Assembly (NCBI RefSeq): GCF_002385225.1
Contig: NZ_DGDC01000038.1
Coordinates: 29,787-93,786, forward strand
Direction of reading: 5' to 3'
Length of the DNA stretch: 64,000 bases
DNA from: Psychrobacter sp. UBA3962
Lineage (GTDB): Bacteria; Pseudomonadota; Gammaproteobacteria; Pseudomonadales; Moraxellaceae
A model generated the notes under the pieces. The model was given only the letters and a program-made list of their open reading frames with translations. It made no database searches and was not told the DNA's origin. Positions 44,582-54,145 of this stretch are shown here, in pieces; the stretch's first letter is position 1; each line of letters starts with the position of its first letter. The position numbers and the translations under genes are program-made.

Positions 44582-45925
44582 ATGAGCATCACAGACTTAT
44601 CACAGGCGACGGTTCAGCACACTTCAAATGGCTTGCGTATTAACCCTGAAAGCTTTGTCAAAAAACTCCCTACCTTAAGTTATCAGCAAGGACTGCTCGC
44701 TATTGAAGAAGTATCGACACAGCAGTTGGTACAGCAGTACGGAACGCCGTTGTATGTGTACTCTAAAAAGGCAGTGCTTGAGGCTTATCAAGCCTATAGT
44801 GATAGTTTTGCTGAGATTGACCACCAGATTTGCTACGCGGTAAAAGCCAACTCCAATTTGGCGGTATTAAAGGTATTGGCTGAGGCTGGGGCAGGTTTTG
44901 ATTTAGTATCATCAGGAGAGCTTGCCCGCGTGTTGGCCGCCGGTGCCGACCCCAGCAAAATCGTATTTTCTGGGGTAGGTAAAACTGTGGCTGAAATGAA
45001 AGCGGCCTTGCAGGCAGGAATTGGCTGCTTTAACGTTGAGTCGCTTAGTGAGCTAGATACCCTAAATGCAGTGGCGGCTGAATTACAAGTGAAGGCACCG
45101 ATTTCTATTCGAGTGAATCCTGACGTTGATGCCAAGACCCATCCTTATATTTCAACAGGGTTAAAGGACAATAAGTTTGGTATTAGTCACGATGTGGCGA
45201 TCAAGGCCTATAAACATGCTGACAGCCTAGAGCACTTAAATATTGTGGGTATTGACTGCCATATTGGATCACAGCTGACTGAGATTGATCCGTTTGTTGC
45301 TGCATTAGATAAAGTTTGTGAGCTTATTGAGTCACTAAAGCAAGAAGGTATTGAGCTTGAGCACGTTGACTTAGGTGGCGGCTTAGGGGTGATTTATATC
45401 GATGAGCAAGTGGCTGAAGTAAGTGAGTTTGCCAATGCCTTATTACCGAAGCTAAAACAGTTGGGACTAAAGGTATTCTTTGAGCCAGGCCGTAGTATTG
45501 TGGCCAATGCTGGGATGCTATTGACTAAGGTTGAAGTTTTAAAGCCCACTGAACACAAAAACTTTGCCATTGTCGATGCGGCGATGAATGACTTAATTCG
45601 TCCCGCTCTGTATCAGGCGGAGATGGCCGTGATTCCTATGAGCAGTCACCCTAAAGCGGGTACTGAGGAGCAAAGCTGGGATATCGTAGGCGCGGTTTGT
45701 GAGACAGGTGATTTCTTGGCCAAAAAACGTTTATTGTCTTTGGCAGTGGGCGATATATTGGCCATTACTGGCGCCGGTGCCTACGGCTTTGTGATGAGTA
45801 GTAACTATAACTCACGCCCACGTCCTGCTGAAGTTATGGTCTCTGGTGATAAGCATCAAGTGGTGCGTAAGCGCGAGACCATTGAACAGTTATTTGAAGC
45901 TGAGTCTTTTTTTGAGCTTGATTAA
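44582..45925 (+). CDS. lysA: Diaminopimelate decarboxylase
   Basis: PLP enzyme of 447 residues making lysine from meso-diaminopimelate. The Schiff-base lysine is in HQICYAVKANSNLAVLK near residue 87. HIGSQLTEIDPF, LGGGLGVIY, FEPGRSIVANAG, GAVCETGDFLAKKR and the terminal-domain GAYGFVMSSNYNSRPRPAEV are all canonical. Length is slightly above average owing to an extra 30-residue N-terminus. It lies 113 bases after the LptM-like gene, and a terminator separates it from dapF, although both act in the same pathway. Confidence 0.96.
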   Translation: MSITDLSQATVQHTSNGLRINPESFVKKLPTLSYQQGLLAIEEVSTQQLVQQYGTPLYVYSKKAVLEAYQAYSDSFAEIDHQICYAVKANSNLAVLKVLAEAGAGFDLVSSGELARVLAAGADPSKIVFSGVGKTVAEMKAALQAGIGCFNVESLSELDTLNAVAAELQVKAPISIRVNPDVDAKTHPYISTGLKDNKFGISHDVAIKAYKHADSLEHLNIVGIDCHIGSQLTEIDPFVAALDKVCELIESLKQEGIELEHVDLGGGLGVIYIDEQVAEVSEFANALLPKLKQLGLKVFFEPGRSIVANAGMLLTKVEVLKPTEHKNFAIVDAAMNDLIRPALYQAEMAVIPMSSHPKAGTEEQSWDIVGAVCETGDFLAKKRLLSLAVGDILAITGAGAYGFVMSSNYNSRPRPAEVMVSGDKHQVVRKRETIEQLFEAESFFELD

Positions 45926-45981
45926 TTTTAATGGTTTAAATTAGAGTAAGGTAGGGCAATGAGTCTTACCCTTTTGTGCGA

Positions 45982-46014
45982 AAAAGCCTGCGTTTTATAC
46001 GCAGGCTTTTTTTA
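45982..46014 (+). terminator. Terminator after lysA
   Basis: Eleven-base stem AAAAGCCTGCG with loop TTTTATA and complement, T-run after it. Confidence 0.88.
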
Positions 46015-46208
46015 TGGTTTCAGCCATTTCTTTGCCTATAGCCTGTCGGCGGAGTGTTTTTTTTGAGAGGCATTAGTTATTTGTAAACCGTGGATAACCG
46101 GCAATAAAAAGCAGCTGTGGCTTATTTTTATTGGCAGTGTTTAGTTATTATCATTGTTATATTCTGCATGGTAAGATAGGGCATAAATAAAATCTAAGGA
46201 ATAAAAAA

Positions 46209-47090
46209 ATGCTTATAGAATTTACAAAAATGCATGGATTGGGTAATGATTTCATGGTCATTGACTTGGTTACCCAGCGCTTAGAGCTCACTAAAGAACT
46301 CATCTCTTTACTGGGAGATCGTCACATGGGTATTGGTTTTGACCAACTGTTAGTGGTTGAGCCCCCGATGCGTCCTGATGTCGATTTTCGCTATCGTATT
46401 TTCAATTCAGACGGTAGTGAGGTTGAGCAGTGTGGCAATGGCGCTCGTTGCTTTGCCCGTTTTGTCCAAGCCCGTAAGTTGTCATTTAAACAGCGAATAC
46501 GGGTCGAAACCAAGTCAGGTATTTTGACCCTGACTACAGATAACTATGGCTGGGTAGAAGTGGATATGGGCAAACCTCGCTTTGAGCCAGATGAGATTCC
46601 CTTTACCCCAAAAGCCATTACCAAAATTCAGAACGCCTATCACTTAGACGTTGAGGGCACCCCTGTACAACTTTATGTGGCCAATATGGGTAACCCTCAC
46701 GCAGTCATTAAAGTGGATGATATTCTAACTGCTGATGTAGAAACGTTAGGGAAAGCCATTGAGTCGCACCCAGCATTTCCAGAGCGGGTGAATGTCGGTT
46801 TTGTGCAGGTGATGAATCAGCGTCACATCCGTCTGCGCGTATATGAGCGCGGCGTGGGTGAAACCCAAGCTTGTGGTACCGGAGCCTGTGCTGCTGTGGC
46901 CACAGGTATCCGTGAGGGCTGGCTTGATGAAGGCGAGGAGATTAGAGCACAGCTATATGGCGGTAGCTTATTGATTCGTTGGTCTCCTGGCTATTCAGTG
47001 ATGATGACGGGTCCGACGGCCTTTGTTTATGAAGGCATATTTAGCCCAGATGGTATTATGGCCCAAGCGGGTCTAAAGCCGCCTGCTTAA
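46209..47090 (+). CDS. dapF: Diaminopimelate epimerase
   Basis: PLP-independent epimerase of 293 residues converting LL- to meso-diaminopimelate for lysine and peptidoglycan. The two catalytic cysteines are in VEQCGNGARCFARF (near residue 76) and ETQACGTGACAAVATG (near 222). The opening MHGLGNDFMVIDLV is typical. It precedes xerC by 24 bases, a conserved pair, and a terminator isolates it from lysA. CTAAGGA gives a good ribosome site. Confidence 0.97.
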   Translation: MLIEFTKMHGLGNDFMVIDLVTQRLELTKELISLLGDRHMGIGFDQLLVVEPPMRPDVDFRYRIFNSDGSEVEQCGNGARCFARFVQARKLSFKQRIRVETKSGILTLTTDNYGWVEVDMGKPRFEPDEIPFTPKAITKIQNAYHLDVEGTPVQLYVANMGNPHAVIKVDDILTADVETLGKAIESHPAFPERVNVGFVQVMNQRHIRLRVYERGVGETQACGTGACAAVATGIREGWLDEGEEIRAQLYGGSLLIRWSPGYSVMMTGPTAFVYEGIFSPDGIMAQAGLKPPA

Positions 47091-47114
47091 GTCTTGAGGG
47101 TAAGTAAATAAGTC

Positions 47115-48146
47115 ATGAGTGCCAAGCCAACGCCTCAGCCAAAACTGCCTCAGAAGCCCTCCAAGCGGGGAACGGATGAGGCTGAATCCACTCTTGAGAT
47201 GAGTGAGGAGTTACAGCAGCTATTGCTACCGGTAGAGCAGTGGTTGGCTGAGCTATCTGTCAGACAGATGTCAGCCCACACCATCGAGGCTTATTATGCT
47301 GGTCTATTTCAGTTGGCAAGCTTTTTGGAGGCGGGCAAGCTGACCTGGACGCGCTGTGACAAACGGCAATTGGCCCGATATATCGGCCAGCGCTTGGATG
47401 TGGATGCTTTGGCCATCTCTAGTGTGCAGCAAGAATTATCGGCCATACGTCATTTTTACAGTTGGCTAATTGATCAAGGCCAAGCTCGGATTAACCCTAC
47501 CACTGGATACCAGCTAAAAAGAGCGCCCCGTCCTCTGCCCAGTATCGCCGATGGAGATTTGCTGACTCAGTTATTAGAACAGCCAATGCCAGATACCCCT
47601 GAGCAAGCGAGGCTATGGATACGTGACAAAGCCATGTTTGAGCTGCTGTATAGTAGCGGATTACGGGTAGGGGAGTTGGTGGGTCTTAATGTCTCTGATT
47701 TACGAATACATGAGTCTGGTGAGCGAGGTGAGGTGAGGGTCACTGGTAAGGGTAATAAGACGCGTCTAGTGCCTGTGGGTAAGCAAGCATTAAAAGCCAT
47801 TACTACCTACCTGCCTCATCGTTATCTTTGGGAGGAGCAGGGTGACACCGCGTTATTTATTAGTGAAAAATTGGGTACTCGATTGACCACACGCGCGGTA
47901 CAACAGCGATTAAAAATTGCCGCCAATCGCGCTGGTATTGCCCAAAATATGTATCCGCACTTGCTGCGCCATTGCTTTGCCTCACACATGCTGTCGGGGA
48001 GCGGTGATTTGCGGGCAGTTCAAGAAATGCTGGGCCATAGCGATATCAGCACCACTCAAATTTATACTCACGTAGATTTTGCCAAACTAACTCAGGTCTA
48101 TGACAAGGCGCATCCCCGTGCTTCTCATAATAAGCGCAAAGACTAG
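47115..48146 (+). CDS. xerC: Tyrosine recombinase XerC
   Basis: Site-specific recombinase of 343 residues that with XerD resolves chromosome dimers at dif. The core-binding domain occupies about residues 35-130. Catalytic residues are visible as Arg in SSGLRVGELVGL, Lys in VTGKGNKTRLVP, HxxR in PHLLRHCFASHML, His in LGHSDISTTQIYTHV and its Tyr nucleophile. The N-terminal 33 residues, Pro/Lys-rich, extend beyond E. coli XerC (298 residues). The dapF-xerC context supports XerC over XerD or phage integrase. Confidence 0.94.
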   Translation: MSAKPTPQPKLPQKPSKRGTDEAESTLEMSEELQQLLLPVEQWLAELSVRQMSAHTIEAYYAGLFQLASFLEAGKLTWTRCDKRQLARYIGQRLDVDALAISSVQQELSAIRHFYSWLIDQGQARINPTTGYQLKRAPRPLPSIADGDLLTQLLEQPMPDTPEQARLWIRDKAMFELLYSSGLRVGELVGLNVSDLRIHESGERGEVRVTGKGNKTRLVPVGKQALKAITTYLPHRYLWEEQGDTALFISEKLGTRLTTRAVQQRLKIAANRAGIAQNMYPHLLRHCFASHMLSGSGDLRAVQEMLGHSDISTTQIYTHVDFAKLTQVYDKAHPRASHNKRKD

Positions 48147-48171
48147 CCTTAGTTATTAGTTACGAGTATGG

Positions 48172-49077
48172 CTAGGCCAATCTGTGACAGTTATGAATGG
48201 GCATGTTTTGACGCCAAGTCTGCTGTCTTTCTGCATCGAAGGTAGTGGTAATTAATCCAAAGTCTTCAGCCAAGTTGGTTTGTCCAGTTTCCTTCACCCA
48301 GTCGCCGTTGGCGTTGGCAAAAGCGCTGTGGCCCCAAGTCTCCCGGCTACTGTCTTTTGTATAATGGGTACCGCCTTGTGCTGAGCCGACGACTAAGCAT
48401 TGAGAGTCCAAAGCGCGGGCTTGCAGCAGAAGTTGCCAATGTGCCTTACCTGTCTGATAAGTAAAAGCGGAGGGAGCAGTAAGGATATCTGCCCCTGCCT
48501 GTCTAAGTCTTTGGGCTAAGACAGGAAAGCGTAAGTCAAAACAAACCATCATCCCGATAGACAAAATGCCTAAATTTTTATTTGAGGCTACACTCGGCGA
48601 TTGTAAAAAATCTTTATTTAAATTCTTCATATCACACTGAGCGACAACGGTAGTGTCACCAGCTTCGAAAGTTCTTCCTTCATCATAGCTGCCAGTATCA
48701 TCTGCCACTTGGGCACGAAATAAGTGAATTTTGTCATAACGGGCCACGCGTTTACCATCAGGAGCAAAGACCTGACTGACTTGTCTTAGCTTCCCATCTG
48801 CTACCACACTGCTATCGGGACGATAGGGACAGGGTAGTGTGCCGGCAACGATGAACAATTGATGTTCAAAAGCTAGGTCAGCATACCAGCTCGATATCTC
48901 ATCAAAGCGTTCAGCCAGCTGTTTTTGCCCGCCCATACGGCAAGCATTTTCTGGTAATACGACCAAGCTTACCTGCTGTTGGCTAGCAGCAGTAACCGCT
49001 TTTTCGATGGTCGCCATATTGGCTTCGATATCAAACTGACTGTTTAACTGCACACATCCAATGTTAAGTTGAGTCAT
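48172..49077 (-). CDS. Carbon-nitrogen hydrolase (nitrilase superfamily)
   Basis: Amidohydrolase of 301 residues with the Glu-Lys-Cys triad of the nitrilase superfamily: Glu in VVLPENACRMGG, Lys in RYDKIHLFRA and Cys in IGMMVCFDLRFPVLAQRL. WGHSAFANANGDWV near the C-terminus is typical of the Nit1/YafV-like omega-amidase group, including enzymes that repair deaminated glutathione. The exact substrate is not determinable. It is convergent with xerC with only 25 bases between stops and faces rpoN across a 466-base gap. Confidence 0.9.
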   Translation of the reverse strand: MTQLNIGCVQLNSQFDIEANMATIEKAVTAASQQQVSLVVLPENACRMGGQKQLAERFDEISSWYADLAFEHQLFIVAGTLPCPYRPDSSVVADGKLRQVSQVFAPDGKRVARYDKIHLFRAQVADDTGSYDEGRTFEAGDTTVVAQCDMKNLNKDFLQSPSVASNKNLGILSIGMMVCFDLRFPVLAQRLRQAGADILTAPSAFTYQTGKAHWQLLLQARALDSQCLVVGSAQGGTHYTKDSSRETWGHSAFANANGDWVKETGQTNLAEDFGLITTTFDAERQQTWRQNMPIHNCHRLA

Positions 49078-49543
49078 AACTACTGCCTTTGTAGCTTATA
49101 TTAATAGGTGGTCGAGAGAGGACTAAAACAGGGAGTACCTTAGTTACTATGCTTAAGCTATTAGACTTATTAGAGTAGCATGGAAAGAGTAAGCAATCTA
49201 TCGGTCTTCAATACGCCCAATCTTCATAAATAGGCTTATCTCTCCAAGAGTAGATTGTGCTTTTGTTCAACCATATATCGCACCCTAATCCTTATTTATA
49301 ATAATAAAATCGTTTACTCTGCTAGCCAGTTGATGTATTTTTTTATGAAGGTTGATGGCAAAGTTTACTCCTCTTACAAGGTGTAATTATGTCATTATAG
49401 ATCAATGTCATCTGCTACTTTATCTCAAAAACCAATTAATAAAATCTTCTGCTAAATAACCAAAAGCTGCCCATAATCTAAATTTATATCTAGCAGCCAG
49501 CTAAAAAATAAAACGCAACAAACTACTGAGAACAAAACGACCT
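49078..49543. other. Divergent gap between the nitrilase-like gene and rpoN
   Basis: A 466-base AT-rich region with no recognised operator, terminator or small gene. lptB, the common upstream neighbour of rpoN, is absent. Confidence 0.35.
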
Positions 49544-51292
49544 ATGATGAGTCCCTCTTTTAATTTAGGTGTCAACCTAACCACTGCACAAAAGCTGACC
49601 CCACAGATGCAGCAGGCTATTAAGCTGCTACAGCTTTCAAGCTTAGAGCTTGAGCAAGAAGTTCAAATGAAACTAGACAGCAACCCTTTACTTGAGAGAG
49701 TAGAGGAGGATGAAATTAGTGCTGAAGACTTTAATAGCCTTGAAGAGTTGACGCGACTAGAGCTGGATGCAGAAGCTCAAAAAGAGGTCTATCAGTTGTC
49801 TAATGATCATGCCGAGGGTTATGAGAATGATGACTATGAAACAGAAGGGGGCTACGAGGCAGCAGATTACGACGAATATGGGTATGACAGCGGAGTAGAT
49901 TCGCAACAGGCAGATCAAGGGAGCCCGGTTACTGAAACCGAGGAAGAACAGCAAAACGTGATGGAAATTACAGCCAGCAGTGGCCCACAAGCGAATGAAA
50001 GTAAAAGCTCCGAGACAGAAGGTTTCATGGAGGGTCAAACACTAGGAGAGTTACCTATTGATACGGGCTGGGAGGATGTCTTTACTCATGGAAGCACGGC
50101 TTTAGCCCGTCCCGACACCCAAGGTATGACTGACTATCAAGGGGCAACTTCGGTCACTTTACAAGACCACATACGTTGGCAATTAAACTTCAGTCACCTA
50201 ACGCCACAACAATCTTTGATTGCCGACTATCTAATCGATGCTATGGATGAAAGCGGCTTTATTCAAGCCGATATGGCCGATTTAAAAGCAAGCTTCGATG
50301 AGATGGCCAGCTTCTACGGTTGGGAGCATCGAATTGAGAACGAGCAGATAGAAGCCGTGGTTCAGTTGATACAGTCTTGTGAACCATTGGGGGTGGGCGC
50401 CAGAAGCTTAGCAGAATGCTTACAAATTCAGCTACATAGCTTACAAGAAACGGTCCCTTATCGAGAGCAGGCACTACGTCTGTTAGATGAGCATCAGCTA
50501 CTGGTCACTAATAATATCAAGGAGTTGATGCACAGAACCGGTCTCAAAAACAGTGATATTGGGCCTAGCTTAGAGTTGATTCGAACCTTAAGCGCTGCTC
50601 CAGGATTGGCTTTTTCTACCGCGCAGCCTGATTACGGTATACAGCCTGAAGCCTATGATATCCCAGATGTTTTGGTGTATTTGGTCCATAGTTCAGAGGC
50701 AAAACAAGCGGTGTGGAAAGTAGAGTTAAATCCTGAGACTTTACCGAAACTTAGAATTAATCAAGAATATGCCAATCTTATTAAGCGGGGTGATGACAGC
50801 CCAGATAATGTCTATTTACGCGATAACTTAGTAGATGCTAGATTGTTTATTCGAAGTATTGAGGAGCGCAATCAAAACCTTCTAAAGGTAGCGACTAGTA
50901 TTATAAAGCTGCAACAAGACTTCTTATTGCAGGGACCGACTGCCATGAAACCACTTATTCTAAAAGATATTGCAGAAGAGGTGGGGCTGCACGAATCTAC
51001 GATTTCCAGGTTGACCACCAGCAAGAGCATCTTAACGCCGCAAGGGCTGTTTCCACTGAAATATTTCTTCTCATCCCACGTCTCCAGTGATCAAGGCGAT
51101 ATTTCCTCTACGGCCATTAGCGCCATGATACAGCAGTTAATACAGCAAGAAGACTCTAGGGCCCCCTTATCAGACAGTGCTATAAAAGATCTTTTACAGC
51201 AGCAGGGGATAGAAATAGCTAGACGTACAGTGGCCAAATATAGAGAAGCGATGAACATCGGTTCTTCTACTCAAAGGAAAGTTAAATTTTAG
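49544..51292 (+). CDS. rpoN: RNA polymerase sigma-54 factor
   Basis: Sigma factor of 582 residues directing transcription at -24/-12 promoters with enhancer-binding activators. Region I starts with LTTAQKLTPQMQQAIKLLQLS and is Gln/Leu-rich. An acidic, Tyr/Glu/Gln-rich region II covers about residues 60-170, longer than in E. coli (477 residues in total). Region III holds the core-binding part, the HTH near GLHESTISRLTTSKSI, and the RpoN box ARRTVAKYREAMNI. ATG 49544 and ATG 49547 are adjacent; the choice makes no difference to domains. hpf is downstream, as in many proteobacteria. Confidence 0.96.
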   Translation: MMSPSFNLGVNLTTAQKLTPQMQQAIKLLQLSSLELEQEVQMKLDSNPLLERVEEDEISAEDFNSLEELTRLELDAEAQKEVYQLSNDHAEGYENDDYETEGGYEAADYDEYGYDSGVDSQQADQGSPVTETEEEQQNVMEITASSGPQANESKSSETEGFMEGQTLGELPIDTGWEDVFTHGSTALARPDTQGMTDYQGATSVTLQDHIRWQLNFSHLTPQQSLIADYLIDAMDESGFIQADMADLKASFDEMASFYGWEHRIENEQIEAVVQLIQSCEPLGVGARSLAECLQIQLHSLQETVPYREQALRLLDEHQLLVTNNIKELMHRTGLKNSDIGPSLELIRTLSAAPGLAFSTAQPDYGIQPEAYDIPDVLVYLVHSSEAKQAVWKVELNPETLPKLRINQEYANLIKRGDDSPDNVYLRDNLVDARLFIRSIEERNQNLLKVATSIIKLQQDFLLQGPTAMKPLILKDIAEEVGLHESTISRLTTSKSILTPQGLFPLKYFFSSHVSSDQGDISSTAISAMIQQLIQQEDSRAPLSDSAIKDLLQQQGIEIARRTVAKYREAMNIGSSTQRKVKF

Positions 51293-51820
51293 AAAGTAGA
51301 TTTTAGAAAAAGGGGTAAGAGTTAGAAAAAAGATATAAAAAAATGAGAGGTTCAGAAATATTTTAACAAGTAACCATCATAGTCGCCGAAGCCAATGGCA
51401 GCATGGCGAGGCCTTGTTTTTAAAATAAAAAAATTTCAGATTATATAGTATTTATTTCTAGATATGAGTTATTTTTACATTTATTAACAATAAAAATGCT
51501 TGTGCAATCCTGATTTTCGTGGCAAATTAAAGCTATCCCAACCAAAGCTAACCAGCACAGAAGGTTGGGGTAAAGTAAGTTTAATACGGATTTTAAATGT
51601 TACTTGAAACGCTGATACCCGGTAATACTGTTGAGTTTGAGCCCAATTAACCAGGACTGGTTAAAAGAAGGATCAAATAAAACAAGGGTATAAATAATGA
51701 CTTAAACAAAGAACTAATGCCTTCATTATTTTAAAATGAATCCCCATTAGGTCAGTCATTAATTAAAAGTCACTTTGAGTCAGCAAGGGCTGCTCAAATC
51801 ATAAAAAGGATGTAAGCATT
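51293..51820. other. Gap between rpoN and hpf
   Basis: A 528-base region. A hairpin candidate is at 51534-51572 (listed separately). The TGGCA at 51530 lacks the -12 half of a sigma-54 promoter. Otherwise AT-rich with nothing recognised. Confidence 0.4.
51534..51572. promoter_or_regulatory. Possible leader hairpin upstream of hpf
   Basis: Arms TATCCCAACC and GGTTGGGGTA pair with one wobble around a 19-base loop that itself contains GCT/AGC. No T-run follows, so a terminator is unlikely; it lies about 250 bases before hpf. Confidence 0.35.
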
Positions 51821-52210
51821 ATGAACATTTCAATTACTGGCCATCACATCACAATTACTGACGCTATGAAAGATATGGTTATGGATAAGCTTTCAAAAGT
51901 TGAGAGACATTTTGACCAAATTCAAAGCATTAAAGTGATTCTATCGCTAGACAATAACCGCAGCGATACTAGCCACAGTGGTAAAAATAACCATAAAGCT
52001 GAAGCACTTATGCGAGTAGCAGGTCAAGAAATGTTTGTACAGTCATATGATGACGACATGTATAAAGCCATTCATGAAATGGCAGATAAATTAGACCGCC
52101 AAGTTCGTAAATACAAAACCCGTATCGATCGTAAAACTCGCTCTTCTAAACGTAAGCCAAGTTTTGCGATCCCTGCAACTGAGCCTGTTGACGAGTCATA
52201 CGCTTATTAG
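51821..52210 (+). CDS. hpf: Ribosome hibernation promoting factor
   Basis: Ribosome-associated protein of 129 residues of the HPF/RaiA family, which stabilises inactive ribosomes in stationary phase. The opening MNISITGHHITITDAMKDMV and HKAEALMRVAGQEMFVQSYDDDMYKAIHEMADKLDRQV (core YDDDMYKAIHEMADKLDRQV) are diagnostic; a basic tail KTRIDRKTRSSKRK follows. It lacks the C-terminal dimerisation domain of long HPF. AAAAGGA precedes the ATG. Short-form HPF and RaiA are hard to separate; the rpoN neighbour favours HPF. Confidence 0.94.
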   Translation: MNISITGHHITITDAMKDMVMDKLSKVERHFDQIQSIKVILSLDNNRSDTSHSGKNNHKAEALMRVAGQEMFVQSYDDDMYKAIHEMADKLDRQVRKYKTRIDRKTRSSKRKPSFAIPATEPVDESYAY

Positions 52211-52274
52211 GTCAATCTCCACCTGAACTTAAAATAAAAATTTAGTTTTAAATCTATAAAATAGTCTAGAACGT

Positions 52275-52309
52275 AAAAAGCCCTTATCCGAATAGGATAA
52301 GGGCTTTTT
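52275..52309. terminator. Bidirectional terminator between hpf and thiS
   Basis: Fifteen-base perfect stem AAAAAGCCCTTATCC with loop GAATA, followed by T-run in either direction. Confidence 0.9.
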
Positions 52310-52374
52310 AATAGGTCTTCTTTTAACTTAAAAAACAAGGAATTATGATCACAGACTTATGATATATCTAGAAG

Positions 52375-52575
52375 TTAACCACCACCTACGGCTTGAACCA
52401 CTTCAATAATCATATCTTGTTCGACGCCAATTGTAGCCAGTTCAGATTTAGGGATTAACTCTCCATTAATCTCAACCGCATAACGTCCCTGCGTTAATTG
52501 TAAGTCATCTAACACAGCCTTCACAGTTACCTGCTCTGTCTGTTGTTGTTCTCCATTTACAGTAATTGTATACAT
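52375..52575 (-). CDS. thiS: Sulfur carrier protein ThiS
   Basis: Ubiquitin-fold sulfur carrier of 66 residues for the thiazole ring of thiamine. The C-terminal di-glycine (QAVGGG) that is adenylated and thiocarboxylated is intact, preceded by the family-typical VEVVQAV in the form MIIEVVQAVGGG. GAGGA stands five bases before the ATG. No thiG or thiF neighbour lies in the window, which is common when thiS and thiG are separate. A different small MoaD-like carrier is less likely because of length and tail. Confidence 0.9.
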   Translation of the reverse strand: MYTITVNGEQQQTEQVTVKAVLDDLQLTQGRYAVEINGELIPKSELATIGVEQDMIIEVVQAVGGG

Positions 52576-52637
52576 TTTTTCCTCTATAAAATCCCATCTA
52601 AACCAAAACGTTGCCTTTTAGATTTAGAGCAGAAGCT

Positions 52638-53003
52638 TTAAGTGGCGGAATGCTTGAAGGTAGTTACTGCCAACCAGATCCAGCCAATAATCATCAGTGT
52701 ACCACCAATAGGGGTGATGGCGCCAAACCAACGTGGTGCTCCAAGGGTCATGGCAAATAAGCTGCCTGAAAAAATAATCAGTCCTACCTGCAATAGCCAC
52801 GCCGTAGTTGAGGTGGTATACCCTAATTTAATTAAGATGCCCACCAAGAGTAAGCCCAAAGCATGATAAAAGAAGTATTGAGTTCCGGTTAACCACCAAG
52901 CCATTTGCTCAGGGGAGGCAATGGCCTTAATACCGTGAGCACCGAATGCTCCTAAAGCCACAGCTAGGGCTAAGTTAACAGCTGCAATCGAAATCCAATT
53001 CAT
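52638..53003 (-). CDS. DUF423 / YgdD-type membrane protein
   Basis: Membrane protein of 121 residues with four predicted helices. The pattern NLALAVALGAFGAHGIKA at the N-terminus, YHALGLLLVGIL, GSLFAMTLGAPRWFGAITPIGGT and a short C-tail match the DUF423 family, found in bacteria and eukaryotes and of unknown function. It lies between thiS and rpoH in the same orientation. The rpoH-to-DUF423 spacing is 15 bases, suggesting one transcript from rpoH. Confidence 0.88.
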   Translation of the reverse strand: MNWISIAAVNLALAVALGAFGAHGIKAIASPEQMAWWLTGTQYFFYHALGLLLVGILIKLGYTTSTTAWLLQVGLIIFSGSLFAMTLGAPRWFGAITPIGGTLMIIGWIWLAVTTFKHSAT

Positions 53004-53018
53004 AGGACACCCTGTAGA

Positions 53019-54089
53019 TTATAAGTTGTCTTCGCTGGGCATGATGACACTGTCAATGGTCATGGCTTCTCGGATTTTATCCATGGCATTTTTTTCGATC
53101 TGACGAACTCGCTCAGCAGAAATATTGTAAACAGCAGCCAATTCATGCAAAGTGGATTTCTGCTCAGACAGCCAGCGCTGTTCAACAATATCACGTGAAC
53201 GATCATCTAGAGTATCCATAGCCGTCATTAGCGCACTGGTAGTGTTTTCTTCCCAGTCAGCATCTTCTACCATTTCAGCAGGATCAACCCCATCTTCTAA
53301 AAACAGTTGCGGGGCATAGTGGCCATCTTCGTCATCAGTTGACTGAGCTTCAAAAGAAGCGTCATATGAAGTCAGTCGTGACTCCATTTCCAAGACCTGC
53401 TTGCGGGTAACATTTAAGTCGGCCGCAATCGCATCCGCTTCTTCTAAGGTTAGCTGGTTATTGGTTTTCTTCAAACTACGTAAGTTAAAGAAAAGCTTAC
53501 GATGCGCTTTGGTGGTCGCTACTTTCACAATGCGCCAGTTACGAATAACAAACTCATGAATTTCAGCTTTAATCCAATGCACAGCAAAAGAGACCAGACG
53601 CACCCCTTTGTTGGGGTCAAAGCGTTTCACCGCTTTCATCAAGCCTAAGTTACCTTCTTGGATTAAATCTGCTTGCGGCAGGCCATAGCCTGAATAACTG
53701 CGAGCAATGTGAATCACAAAGCGTAGGTGCGACATAACTAAAATGCGAGCCGCTTCAACGTCGCCCTCATTGTAATAGCGATGAGCCAGCTCTTGCTCTT
53801 GTTCCGTGGTTAAGATAGGAATCTGCTGCACCGAGTTCATATAAGCCCCAAGATTGATACCTGGTGCCGATAAATTTACAGGCATAGCCGGAACCAAGTC
53901 ACGCGTACTGGTATTGGGGTAGTCGCTGACCCACTCTTCAGTATGGGCGACTTCTTGAGTCAAGACATCGTCATCAAGCTCATCATAGGGCAGGTCATCT
54001 TCGTCCATATCTATGATTTCTACCGGCTCGACATCCTTGGAATTTACTGGTTTCGCCGTGTCTTTTTTATTTATTTTAGGAGTAGCCAT
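53019..54089 (-). CDS. rpoH: RNA polymerase sigma-32 factor RpoH
   Basis: Heat-shock sigma factor of 356 residues. Region 1.2/2.1 starts near residue 78 with NSVQQIPILTTEQEQELAHRY; region 2 contains ARSYSGYGLPQADLIQEGNLGLMKAVKRFDP (core LIQEGNLGLMKAVKRF); region 2.4 and the RpoH box include FAVHWIKAEIHEFVIRNWRIVKVATT (core VHWIKAEIHEFVIRNW). Region 4.2 HTH is near AAVYNISAERVRQIEKNAMDKI. About 70 residues at the N-terminus, strongly acidic, extend beyond E. coli RpoH (284 residues). The RpoH-specific box distinguishes it from RpoS and RpoD. Confidence 0.95.
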   Translation of the reverse strand: MATPKINKKDTAKPVNSKDVEPVEIIDMDEDDLPYDELDDDVLTQEVAHTEEWVSDYPNTSTRDLVPAMPVNLSAPGINLGAYMNSVQQIPILTTEQEQELAHRYYNEGDVEAARILVMSHLRFVIHIARSYSGYGLPQADLIQEGNLGLMKAVKRFDPNKGVRLVSFAVHWIKAEIHEFVIRNWRIVKVATTKAHRKLFFNLRSLKKTNNQLTLEEADAIAADLNVTRKQVLEMESRLTSYDASFEAQSTDDEDGHYAPQLFLEDGVDPAEMVEDADWEENTTSALMTAMDTLDDRSRDIVEQRWLSEQKSTLHELAAVYNISAERVRQIEKNAMDKIREAMTIDSVIMPSEDNL

Positions 54090-54145
54090 ATTTTGACCTT
54101 CAAAGTAATAACTTTATTGAGATCTATTGTAAAGGATAGCACCCC

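Noticed and set aside
51525..51545. Sigma-54 promoter between rpoN and hpf based on TGGCA
   Set aside because: No TTGCA-like -12 element at the correct distance.
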